Source: Paenibacillus qinlingensis
GTDB taxonomy: Bacteria > Bacillota > Bacilli > Paenibacillales > NBRC-103111
NCBI RefSeq assembly: GCF_013204845.1
Contig: NZ_JABMKY010000003.1
Span: 273,808 to 337,807 of the forward strand
Reading direction: 5' to 3'
DNA: 64,000 nt
The notes beneath the pieces were generated by a model. The model was given only the letters and a program-made list of their open reading frames with translations. It was not told the origin of the DNA and ran no database searches. Shown piece after piece: positions 8,736 through 15,930 of this stretch. Made by a program: the position numbers and the translations under genes. The first letter of the stretch is position 1. Each line of letters starts with the position of its first letter.

Positions 8736-8819
8736 CCTAATTCAACTAATTCTGCTAGACATGTGCCAAGTTCCCCTCCGCATATACTTGAGTTGAGAAG
8801 ATGCGAAAAGAGGGATAAC

Positions 8820-9485
8820 ATGAGCTTGTCTTCAATTGATTTTCTTTCTGTCGTCCGCAGTTGCATACCTGAGGAGGCCGAGATTGTCGTGCTGAAGCAG
8901 GAGGGAGATCCCGCGGCGATTCTTTACGCCGATGTGGATGGTGATGGGTTTCCAGAAATCACAGCCCTATATAGATATTTAGACCATCAATATTTGTTTT
9001 CCTTGAAAGAGTACTCAGGCAATTGGTTTCCGATCGGGTCAGCATCAACAGGGAAGAATCTGGCTGTGAAGGACTTCGCTGCAGCTCCCGTTTCACGCAA
9101 AGAAGGCTGGGATGTCCTTATTGGTTGGGAGCGGGTGGATGAACCTGCAGTAGAACTGGATATTATTCAATGGACACAGACAGGCTTCCAGCGCGTAATA
9201 CCACCGGGAACGACCTATTCACATTTGGAAATCGAGGATATGCCGACACGCAATGGTCAAGACGGCCTTTGTGAAATCGCGTTATGGACGCAGGAGCAAG
9301 GTCAAGCTTATCGTGTAGAAACGTATCGCTGGGATCCCTACCGGCTTGTGCCGACAAGTGATGTGCATGCCTACTATTTCCAAAAGGTTGCTCGCTACTA
9401 CGAGAATTTAACACAGGAACAACCGAATGAGGGGCTGTACCGAAGTTATTTAGAGGATGCTCAGAAGCGGGCAGGGGCTAACTAG
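8820..9485 (+). CDS. Hypothetical protein with an FG-GAP/VCBS-like segment
   Basis: 221 aa, with no signal peptide and no transmembrane helix. Residues 38-48 read DVDGDGFPEI, the calcium-loop pattern of FG-GAP/VCBS repeats, and the rest looks all-beta, possibly a small propeller. I cannot assign a function. GAGGG lies 5 nt before ATG 8820; the frame extends to a GTG at 8763 that lacks a site. It sits alone between glpX and a terminator; the gap to glpX is 84 nt. Confidence 0.7.
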   Translation: MSLSSIDFLSVVRSCIPEEAEIVVLKQEGDPAAILYADVDGDGFPEITALYRYLDHQYLFSLKEYSGNWFPIGSASTGKNLAVKDFAAAPVSRKEGWDVLIGWERVDEPAVELDIIQWTQTGFQRVIPPGTTYSHLEIEDMPTRNGQDGLCEIALWTQEQGQAYRVETYRWDPYRLVPTSDVHAYYFQKVARYYENLTQEQPNEGLYRSYLEDAQKRAGAN

Positions 9486-9496
9486 GGGAATTCAAT

Positions 9497-9530
9497 AAAA
9501 GTCAGGAGGATTTTTCTCTTGGCTTTTTTT
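9497..9530 (+). terminator. Terminator after the FG-GAP-like gene
   Basis: AAAAGTCAGG pairs with CTTGGCTTTT (two wobbles) and ends in a run of seven T. Confidence 0.65.
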
Positions 9531-9573
9531 GTGTCGCAATATCTGAGTATGATTGTCCGAATGTTAGACTAAA

Positions 9574-9587
9574 AATAAGCGTTTTCA
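9574..9587 (-). promoter_or_regulatory. cre-like site (catabolite control)
   Basis: Read on the minus strand, TGAAAACGCTTATT matches the CcpA operator consensus TGWAARCGYTWNCW at all but one position. It lies about 75 nt upstream of the following Gfo/Idh/MocA gene. Suggests CcpA control; inferred from the pattern alone. Confidence 0.45.
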
Positions 9588-9661
9588 TGTGCTACATTTA
9601 AGAAAGTTGTCTAAATATCATATATGCACATGCAAGGAAAAAACCTACTGGAGGTCTTCAC

Positions 9662-10747
9662 ATGTCACGTAAGTATCGAATTGGAATTATTGGTTGCGGT
9701 GGAATTGCGAATGGTAAGCATTTACCTAGTTTAAGTAAGCTCTCCAATGTTGAATTAGTCGCATTTTGTGACATCATTCAAGAGAGTGCGGCAACTGCTG
9801 CAGCGAAATATGGGATTGAAGGCGCGCTAGTTTGCGAAGATTATAAAGAAATTCTACAAGATGCCACGATTGATATCGTGCATGTCTTAACACCGAACAT
9901 TTCACATGCGGAAATTTCAATTGCTGCTCTTGAAGCTGGCAAGCATGTTATGTGTGAGAAACCGATGGCGAAAACAGCTGAAGATGCGAAACGTATGGTT
10001 GAAACAGCGAAACGCACTGGCAAAAAGCTGACCATTGGCTATAACAACCGTTTCCGCCCGGATAGTCAGCATTTGAAAAATGTATGTGCTGATGGCGAGC
10101 TTGGTCACATTTATTTTGCTAAAGCACATGCGATTCGTCGTCGTGCTGTACCGACATGGGGTGTATTCCTTGATGAAGAGAAACAAGGTGGCGGTCCGTT
10201 AATCGATATCGGTACGCATGCCCTGGATCTTACACTTTGGATGATGGACAACTACAAGCCGAAGGTTGTATTAGGTACGTCCTACCATGAATTGTCCCAA
10301 ACGGAAAACGCTGCTAACGCATGGGGGCCATGGGATCCTAGTAAATTTACCGTTGAGGATTCTGCTTTCGGGATGATCGTGATGGAGAATGGTGCAACCA
10401 TTATTCTTGAATCCAGCTGGGCGTTGAACACACTTGAAGTAGACGAAGCGAAATGCTCGCTGAGTGGTACGGAAGGCGGCGCGGATATGAAAGGCGGCCT
10501 TCGCATCAATGGTGAGAAGCATAGTCGTCTATACACAACTGAGGTTGATTTAAAAGCAGGCGGAGTTGCTTTCTACGATGGCAAAACCGAGAGCGCTGCT
10601 GATGTGGAAATGCGCACTTGGATCAATGCGATTGATCAAGATATTGATCCGGTTGTTACGCCTGAACAGGCTTATGTTGTATCGCAAATTCTTGAAGCCA
10701 TCTATGAGTCCGCTCGCACGGGCAAAGCTGTTTACTTAAACCAATAG
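9662..10747 (+). CDS. Gfo/Idh/MocA-family NAD(P)-dependent sugar dehydrogenase
   Basis: 361 aa. The N-terminal Rossmann fold has GIIGCGGIANGKH at residues 8-20, and the family signature EKPMAK at 99-104 holds the lysine that contacts cofactor and substrate. The C-terminal half is the GFO_IDH_MocA_C alpha/beta domain. These enzymes oxidise or reduce sugars, inositols or glycosides; the substrate is not predictable. CTGGAGG precedes the ATG. A cre-like site lies upstream and a terminator follows, so it is a single-gene unit probably under catabolite control. Confidence 0.9.
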   Translation: MSRKYRIGIIGCGGIANGKHLPSLSKLSNVELVAFCDIIQESAATAAAKYGIEGALVCEDYKEILQDATIDIVHVLTPNISHAEISIAALEAGKHVMCEKPMAKTAEDAKRMVETAKRTGKKLTIGYNNRFRPDSQHLKNVCADGELGHIYFAKAHAIRRRAVPTWGVFLDEEKQGGGPLIDIGTHALDLTLWMMDNYKPKVVLGTSYHELSQTENAANAWGPWDPSKFTVEDSAFGMIVMENGATIILESSWALNTLEVDEAKCSLSGTEGGADMKGGLRINGEKHSRLYTTEVDLKAGGVAFYDGKTESAADVEMRTWINAIDQDIDPVVTPEQAYVVSQILEAIYESARTGKAVYLNQ

Positions 10748-10759
10748 GATTGTCAATGG

Positions 10760-10794
10760 AAAACCATGAGGATGATAAGTCCTGATGGTTTTTT
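10760..10794 (+). terminator. Terminator after the Gfo/Idh/MocA gene
   Basis: AAAACCATGAGGA pairs with TCCTGATGGTTTT (one mismatch), followed by a T tract. Confidence 0.8.
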
Positions 10795-10898
10795 CTTTGC
10801 TGTTGATTTTGATGGGATTTGAAAAATGGCGCTGTGATGGCGTATGCTTATCAATAGATTGCCATTATATTGTTATTGAGGGAAAGGAAGCGAACCAT

Positions 10899-11681
10899 AT
10901 GCAATTAGGCTTGCAAAATAAGGTGGCTTTAATCACCGGAGGAAGCAAAGGGATCGGACTCGCTACCGCCATTTCTTTGTCCCGCGAAGGGGCGAAAGTG
11001 GCTATACTTGCGCGAAATGCAGAGCAGCTTCAGGAAGCTGCGATCCAAATTGCCAATCTAACCGAGGGCGAAGTTCTCACGATTGAGGCGGATGTGACTT
11101 CAGAGGCTGATTGTCGGAGAGCAATTGAAGAGACAGTTCAACGTTTTGGCGGTTTACATATTCTTGTGAATAATGCAGGGACTTCTGCGGCGGCACCGTT
11201 TGAACAAGTAGGTTCGGCCGTGTGGCGCCAAGATTTGGAATTGAAGTTATTCGGCGCGATTCATTGCTCGCAATTTGCCATTCCACATATGCGAGAAGCA
11301 GGCGGCGGCTCGATCGTGAATGTTACAACTTCTGCAGCCAAGACTCCTCCAGCATCTTCTCTGCCAACATCGGTTAGTAGAGCGGCTGGTTTGGCATTAA
11401 CGAATGCCATGAGCAAAGATTTGGGTTCTGCCCAGATTCGGGTCAATACCGTATGTATTGGAACAATTCGCAGCGACCAAATCGAGAAGGTTTGGAAAAA
11501 GCATGCACCAGAGCTTACTTGGGAAGAGTTCGCTAGTGATCCGCGACATGATATTCCCTTAGGCCGTATTGGCAATGCAGAGGAAGCAGCAAATGTGATT
11601 ACCTTTTTGGCATCGGATGCAGCGTCCTATGTAACGGGGACCTCTGTGAATATTGATGGTGGAAAAGGCGCAGCCTTATAG
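10899..11681 (+). CDS. SDR-family protein lacking the canonical catalytic Tyr and Lys
   Basis: 260 aa with a clear short-chain dehydrogenase fold: the cofactor motif TGGSKGIG at residues 13-20, the NNAG stretch, and a C-terminal DGGKGAA end. Where SDRs have YxxxK, this protein reads T157-S-V-S-R161, so the proton-donor Tyr is Thr and the Lys is Arg. A Ser/Thr pair sits at 144-145, where the catalytic Ser is expected. I recall a set of SDRs with the same TSVSRAAG segment, so this is probably a divergent subfamily and not a sequencing error. The start at ATG 10899 follows GGGAAAGGAAG; the frame reaches back to 10785 through the previous terminator, which is not credible. Function unknown. Confidence 0.85.
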   Translation: MQLGLQNKVALITGGSKGIGLATAISLSREGAKVAILARNAEQLQEAAIQIANLTEGEVLTIEADVTSEADCRRAIEETVQRFGGLHILVNNAGTSAAAPFEQVGSAVWRQDLELKLFGAIHCSQFAIPHMREAGGGSIVNVTTSAAKTPPASSLPTSVSRAAGLALTNAMSKDLGSAQIRVNTVCIGTIRSDQIEKVWKKHAPELTWEEFASDPRHDIPLGRIGNAEEAANVITFLASDAASYVTGTSVNIDGGKGAAL

Positions 11682-11693
11682 AAGTTCAAATGC

Positions 11694-11739
11694 AACAAAG
11701 CCTATGTCTCTCCGTTAACGGAAGGGCATAGGCTTTGTT
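11694..11739 (+). terminator. Strong terminator after the SDR gene
   Basis: AACAAAGCCTATG pairs perfectly with CATAGGCTTTGTT, with an inner CCGTTAACGG palindrome in the loop. The T tract is short. Confidence 0.75.
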
Positions 11740-11772
11740 CATCTTCTATGTTTCTTAGGGGAATGGCTAAGA

Positions 11773-11865
11773 TTACGCTCTACGTTTCTTTCTTAGATAC
11801 CAGACGACCATCGAGATAGCGTCTCGGATTGAAGTGTTTTGGTGAAAAGCGAATGTGATTGTCAT
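11773..11865 (-). CDS. Possible 30-aa basic small protein
   Basis: A short frame on the minus strand starts with ATG 10 nt after AGGGAGG, a strong ribosome site. It encodes 30 residues: a hydrophobic/aromatic middle (AISMVVWYL) followed by a very basic tail (RKKRRA). I do not recognise it. The shape, a short amphipathic helix with a cationic end, is seen in small membrane-active peptides and toxins but is not diagnostic. It lies in a 500-bp gap that has no other gene. Real translation is plausible but unproven. Confidence 0.4.
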   Translation of the reverse strand: MTITFAFHQNTSIRDAISMVVWYLRKKRRA

Positions 11866-12065
11866 AAGCAAGAAACCTCCCTAACCCTGAAAGAATGTCA
11901 AGCATGAATAGTATTACGTAAGTAAATCGACGTTGGTTCTATTTTTTTTTAGTGGGTTAAGCCTATTTTCTTAAATAAATCTGATCGATGGTTCACTTTA
12001 ACTATAGGCATTATTTTTGGATCCTCTAGCTTGTTCAAAAAGGACGTCAAAAATGTTAATTTTGC

Positions 12066-12118
12066 TTGACAGGTTAAACGTTTCAATTTAATCTAAATAT
12101 GAGTGTTAAACGTTTAAC
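12066..12118 (+). promoter_or_regulatory. Promoter with two LacI-type operators 32 bp apart
   Basis: TTGACA (12066-12071) and TAATCT (12089-12094), 17 bp apart, form a sigma-A-like promoter. GTTAAACGTTTCAA lies between them (12073-12086). GTTAAACGTTTAAC, a perfect 14-bp palindrome, lies just downstream (12105-12118). The two centres are 32 bp apart, three helical turns, which suits a looped LacI-family repressor. The promoter faces the GH88 gene. The rest of the gap back to 11866 shows nothing else I can name. Confidence 0.7.
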
Positions 12119-12181
12119 TCGCTAGTGAAGTTGAGGCAGTTATTGAGCAACCTATAACAAGGGATACGGAGTGATTCTATC

Positions 12182-13303
12182 ATGTGGAAACAAGCTATTG
12201 AGGATGCTTTGCAGAAGACGAAAGTGAATATTGAGCGTTTCGGGGATCTATTCCCTCATGTCAGTGAGAACGATATTTATCATTTGAATCCGAATACCGA
12301 TTGGACGGATGGCTTCTGGTCAGGGATATTGTGGCTGAGCTACCAGTATAGCGGCGACAAAGTATTCCAAGAGGCTGCACAGAAAACGGTGGCAAGTTTT
12401 AAACAAAGACTTGAGAAACATGTTGGATTGGATCATCATGATATTGGCTTCCTATATTCTCTTTCTTCGAAAGCGCAGTGGATTCTTGAGAAGGATGAGA
12501 ACGCGAAGCAACTTACCTTGCAAGCTGCTGATGTATTGATGAAGCGTTGGAGACCGAAAGGCCAATACATTCAAGCTTGGGGACCTGAAGGTGACGAGCA
12601 TAATGGCGGGCGAATCATTATTGATTGCCTATTAAACCTTCCATTGCTTTACTGGGCATATGAACAAACCGGAGATTCAAATTATAAAGAAGTAGCAATC
12701 ATCCATGCAGATTTGTCACGCCGTTACTTGGTGCGCGGTGATGATTCATCGTATCATACGTTCTATTTTGATCAAGAAACAGGCGAACCGCTGCGTGGTG
12801 GAACGCATCAAGGTTATCAAGATGGATCGACGTGGACAAGAGGACAAGCGTGGGGCATTTACGGGTTTGCGCTTTCGTACCACTATACGAAAAATCCGCT
12901 CTACTTAGAAACAGCTAAACGTTTAGCGCGTTATTTCTTCGAGCGTTTGCCAGAAGATGACGTTGTATACTGGGATTTCAATGCGCCAGTCAATGCGGAA
13001 ACGAAACGTGATAGCTCTGCTTCCGCGATTGCTTCTGCAGGGGCGTTGGAGATTCTTGAACATTTGGCAGCAGATGACCCGGATCGCGCGTACTTGGAAA
13101 ATGGCGTGCAACGTTCGATGGCTGGACTTGTGAAATCCTACGCTACAATTGGCAAACCGGATGCACAAGGATTCCTAGAGCGCGGTTCCTACAGTGTTCG
13201 CGGCGGTGCTGCACCGGATGATTATGTCATTTGGGGAGACTACTACTATTTAGAAGCATTGCTTCGTCTTGAAAAAGGATTCAAGGGGTATTGGTATGAG
13301 TAA
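12182..13303 (+). CDS. GH88 unsaturated glucuronyl hydrolase
   Basis: 373 aa, close to the 377 aa of the Bacillus sp. GL1 enzyme UGL. GH88 removes the 4,5-unsaturated uronic acid left at the non-reducing end by polysaccharide lyases, acting by hydration of the double bond. An (alpha/alpha)6 barrel is expected. Asp87 (HHDIGF) and Asp148 (IIIDCLLN) fall where UGL has its catalytic Asp88 and Asp149. No signal peptide, so it is cytoplasmic. A GH105 relative is the main alternative. It is the first gene of the polysaccharide locus, under a promoter with two LacI-type operators; its last codons overlap the next gene by 8 nt. Confidence 0.88.
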   Translation: MWKQAIEDALQKTKVNIERFGDLFPHVSENDIYHLNPNTDWTDGFWSGILWLSYQYSGDKVFQEAAQKTVASFKQRLEKHVGLDHHDIGFLYSLSSKAQWILEKDENAKQLTLQAADVLMKRWRPKGQYIQAWGPEGDEHNGGRIIIDCLLNLPLLYWAYEQTGDSNYKEVAIIHADLSRRYLVRGDDSSYHTFYFDQETGEPLRGGTHQGYQDGSTWTRGQAWGIYGFALSYHYTKNPLYLETAKRLARYFFERLPEDDVVYWDFNAPVNAETKRDSSASAIASAGALEILEHLAADDPDRAYLENGVQRSMAGLVKSYATIGKPDAQGFLERGSYSVRGGAAPDDYVIWGDYYYLEALLRLEKGFKGYWYE

Positions 13304-14456
13304 TTCCCAATCGGCGGTGGTAACAGATCGCGCCTATTGGGTTCAGACGATGCTTCGCATCGCTGAGCCTGTCCTTCGGGCGCTGGCAAGTAGACAGCTT
13401 AGAGCCACAATGCCAGTTGAATGTAAAAAAGAAGAGCAACGCGCGTTCACGTATCTCGAAGCGTTCGGTCGTACACTCGTCGGGATGGCGCCTTGGTTAG
13501 AAACACCAGCGTTAGATGCCGAGGAAGAAGAACTTCGTTTGGCATATGGTAAGCTTGCCAGAGAGGCTATGGATGCGGCTACGGATCCAGAGTCTCCGGA
13601 TTTCTTGAACTTTGCGATGGGCATGCAGCCCATCGTGGATACCGCTTTTCTGTCGCATGCGATTTTACGTGCACCGAATACGCTGTGGCATAACTTGGAC
13701 CCTCGCGTTCAAAAGAATCTTACTGCCGCGATGAAAACTTCGCGGACACGCAAGCCAGGCTTTAATAACTGGCTGCTTTTCGCAGCAATGACAGAGACTG
13801 CGCTTGGTGTGATGGGCGAAGACTGGGACCATATGCGTGTTGATTTTGCGTTGAAACAGCATGAGCAATGGTATCTAGGCGATGGCATGTATGGGGATGG
13901 CGTAGACTATCATGCAGATTACTATAACAGCTTCGTTATTCAGCCGATGATGGTGGATATCATTGAGCATGTGCATGCGCTATATTCGGATTGGGGCAAA
14001 ATGCGTGAGAACATCCTGAAGCGCGCGCAGCGTTATGCTGCCGTTCAGGAGCGCATGATTTCACCTGAAGGGACGTTCCCTGCGATTGGCAGGTCGTTAG
14101 CTTACCGCTTTGGGGCTTTCCAAGCGCTGGCGCAGACATCACAGCGGCGCGAGTTGCCCATAGGCGTTCAACCAGCACAAGTACGGGGAGCTTTAACAGC
14201 TGTCATTCGCAGATTGATTGAAGCACCAGGTACCTTCGATGAAGGCGGTTGGCTACGGATTGGACTTTGCGGACATCAGCCAGAGCTTGGCGAGCCGTAT
14301 ATCTCAACAGGGAGCTTGTACTTATGCTCTGCGGTCTTTCTACCGCTTGGCTTGGCGGCAAATGATGAGTTCTGGCAAGGTGCGGATGTGCCGTGGACCT
14401 CACAGCAGGTTTGGTCGGGTCAGACGGTTGCAATAGATAAAGCGTTATATGAGTAG
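13296..14456 (+). CDS. DUF2264 domain protein
   Basis: 386 aa, cytoplasmic, matching DUF2264 through its whole length. Recognisable stretches are the NNWLLFAAMTE segment near residue 155 and the GDGMYGDGVDYHADYYNS segment near residue 200. DUF2264 proteins occur in polysaccharide-degradation clusters next to GH88/GH105 enzymes and probably act on uronic-acid-containing oligosaccharides; the reaction is not established to my knowledge. The ATG at 13296 overlaps the end of GH88, and AAGGGG lies 7 nt upstream, so the two genes are translationally coupled. A terminator follows. Confidence 0.85.
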   Translation: MSNSQSAVVTDRAYWVQTMLRIAEPVLRALASRQLRATMPVECKKEEQRAFTYLEAFGRTLVGMAPWLETPALDAEEEELRLAYGKLAREAMDAATDPESPDFLNFAMGMQPIVDTAFLSHAILRAPNTLWHNLDPRVQKNLTAAMKTSRTRKPGFNNWLLFAAMTETALGVMGEDWDHMRVDFALKQHEQWYLGDGMYGDGVDYHADYYNSFVIQPMMVDIIEHVHALYSDWGKMRENILKRAQRYAAVQERMISPEGTFPAIGRSLAYRFGAFQALAQTSQRRELPIGVQPAQVRGALTAVIRRLIEAPGTFDEGGWLRIGLCGHQPELGEPYISTGSLYLCSAVFLPLGLAANDEFWQGADVPWTSQQVWSGQTVAIDKALYE

Positions 14457-14475
14457 TTGAGATAATACAAAGCAC

Positions 14476-14517
14476 AAAGCACGTACTTGTCCCGATGGGA
14501 TGGGTACGTGCTTTTTT
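14476..14517 (+). terminator. Terminator after the GH88-DUF2264 pair
   Basis: AAAGCACGTAC pairs perfectly with GTACGTGCTTT, followed by a T run. Confidence 0.85.
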
Positions 14518-14613
14518 GACGGCATATTGTTCCAGCGGGGGAATCGGCGAGCGAAAGGGAACCAGGTTCCTCTTTTAGCGAGACGCTTGAATGATGTAAG
14601 TACCGTTCGATGT

Positions 14614-14667
14614 CTATGTAAATCGGGAGATTGCCTCATTGTTTGATTCTCAGACCACCCATACAAT
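14614..14667 (+). promoter_or_regulatory. Shared locus promoter module, copy 1 (upstream of DUF2961)
   Basis: A CTATGTAAATCGG-type half-site starts at 14614, CCTCATTGTT starts at 14634, and TACAAT lies at 14662. The TTGTTT inside the second box can act as a -35, 16 bp from the -10. The same arrangement occurs at 18879, 21747 and 28295 with identical 20 bp and 28 bp offsets. Confidence 0.7.
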
Positions 14668-14724
14668 TAGAATTATTAAGCAGGGGCAACTTCCCTGATA
14701 CCACTAAACCAAGGAGAGATCTTA

Positions 14725-15834
14725 ATGGGCTTATTGGATGGATTGTATCGATTTCAGGAATGCCGAACACTTCGGGTTTCGAGCTACGACCGATCGGGAG
14801 GAAATGATGACTATATTTCTATTAAGGCTGGGGAAACAGCGGTGCTTGCCCATCTTCAAAATGCGGGGATCATCAAACATATCTGGATTACAATCAATGC
14901 GAAGGATCCTATGTACAATCGCAATCTGATTTTGCGTATGTACTGGGATGGCGAAACGGAACCAAGCGTACAAAGCCCGATCGGAGATTTCTTCGGGCAG
15001 GGTTGGGGTGAGAATTATCCATTTATCTCCTTGCCAATGGCTGCGGCTCCTAGGGGAGGAAAAGGATTGAATTGCTACTTCCCCATGCCATTCGCCCGAG
15101 GCGCAAAAATTACACTAGAAAACGATTCGGAGTTTGATGTTCCTTCTTTTTATTATTATATCGATTATGAGCACCATGCTTCGATACCGGATGATGCAGG
15201 ACGGTTTCACGCTTGGTGGAATCGGGAAATAACCGAACCGTCAGGTGAGCAAGAGAATGAGTGGGGACTTATGGGTGAACCACCGAAAAATCAATCGGAT
15301 GAAGGGAATTATTTGTTTGCAGAAATTGAAGGACGTGGGCATTTCGTCGGCGTTAATTATTACGTCGATAGTCCAGGGCCGATGTGGTATGGAGAAGGTG
15401 ACGACATGTTTATGGTGGATGGTGAACCTTGGCCTGGATCCCTACATGGCACTGGGACGGAGGATTTCTTCAATTCCTCGTGGTGCCCGAACGAGCTGTA
15501 TGCCCATCCTTACTTCGGGTACGCCCGAATACCAGATAAGCTCGGCTTTATGGGAAGGACCCACTGTTACCGCTTCTTGTTAGAGGATTCCATTCATTTC
15601 CGCAAATCTCTCCGGTCCAGTATTGAGCATGGGCATGCCAATGTACTGACATTAGATATCGCGAGTGTGGCCTACTGGTACCAAAGTGAGCCGCACAAAC
15701 CGTTTCCAGCGATTCCGCAGAGTACACTGCGTCAAAATATGCCAGTTATTACGGCGAGCGACGTTCACCGTTGGCGAGATGCGTGGAGAAAGTCCAAAGG
15801 TTCTGGCAATCTTTGGGGAAATGAGTTGGAGTGA
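14725..15834 (+). CDS. DUF2961 protein (glycoside hydrolase family GH172)
   Basis: 369 aa, cytoplasmic. DUF2961 is the domain now classed as GH172, whose characterised members act on alpha-D-fructofuranosyl or D-arabinofuranosyl linkages through two glutamates. The conserved HGTGTEDFFNSSW motif near residue 245 should hold one of them. AAGGAGAG precedes the ATG. It starts a new transcription unit behind promoter module copy 1 and is followed at 96 nt by the large secreted beta-helix gene. The sugar acted on here is unknown; it may remove a furanose side chain. Confidence 0.85.
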   Translation: MGLLDGLYRFQECRTLRVSSYDRSGGNDDYISIKAGETAVLAHLQNAGIIKHIWITINAKDPMYNRNLILRMYWDGETEPSVQSPIGDFFGQGWGENYPFISLPMAAAPRGGKGLNCYFPMPFARGAKITLENDSEFDVPSFYYYIDYEHHASIPDDAGRFHAWWNREITEPSGEQENEWGLMGEPPKNQSDEGNYLFAEIEGRGHFVGVNYYVDSPGPMWYGEGDDMFMVDGEPWPGSLHGTGTEDFFNSSWCPNELYAHPYFGYARIPDKLGFMGRTHCYRFLLEDSIHFRKSLRSSIEHGHANVLTLDIASVAYWYQSEPHKPFPAIPQSTLRQNMPVITASDVHRWRDAWRKSKGSGNLWGNELE

Positions 15835-15930
15835 GATAGGCATTCGTCGGAGGATCCCCCCAATCTGCGCGGCATGACACGCTTAGGCGGTTATGTATAC
15901 ATGGAATCATGATGAGGAGGTAAGTAGTGG

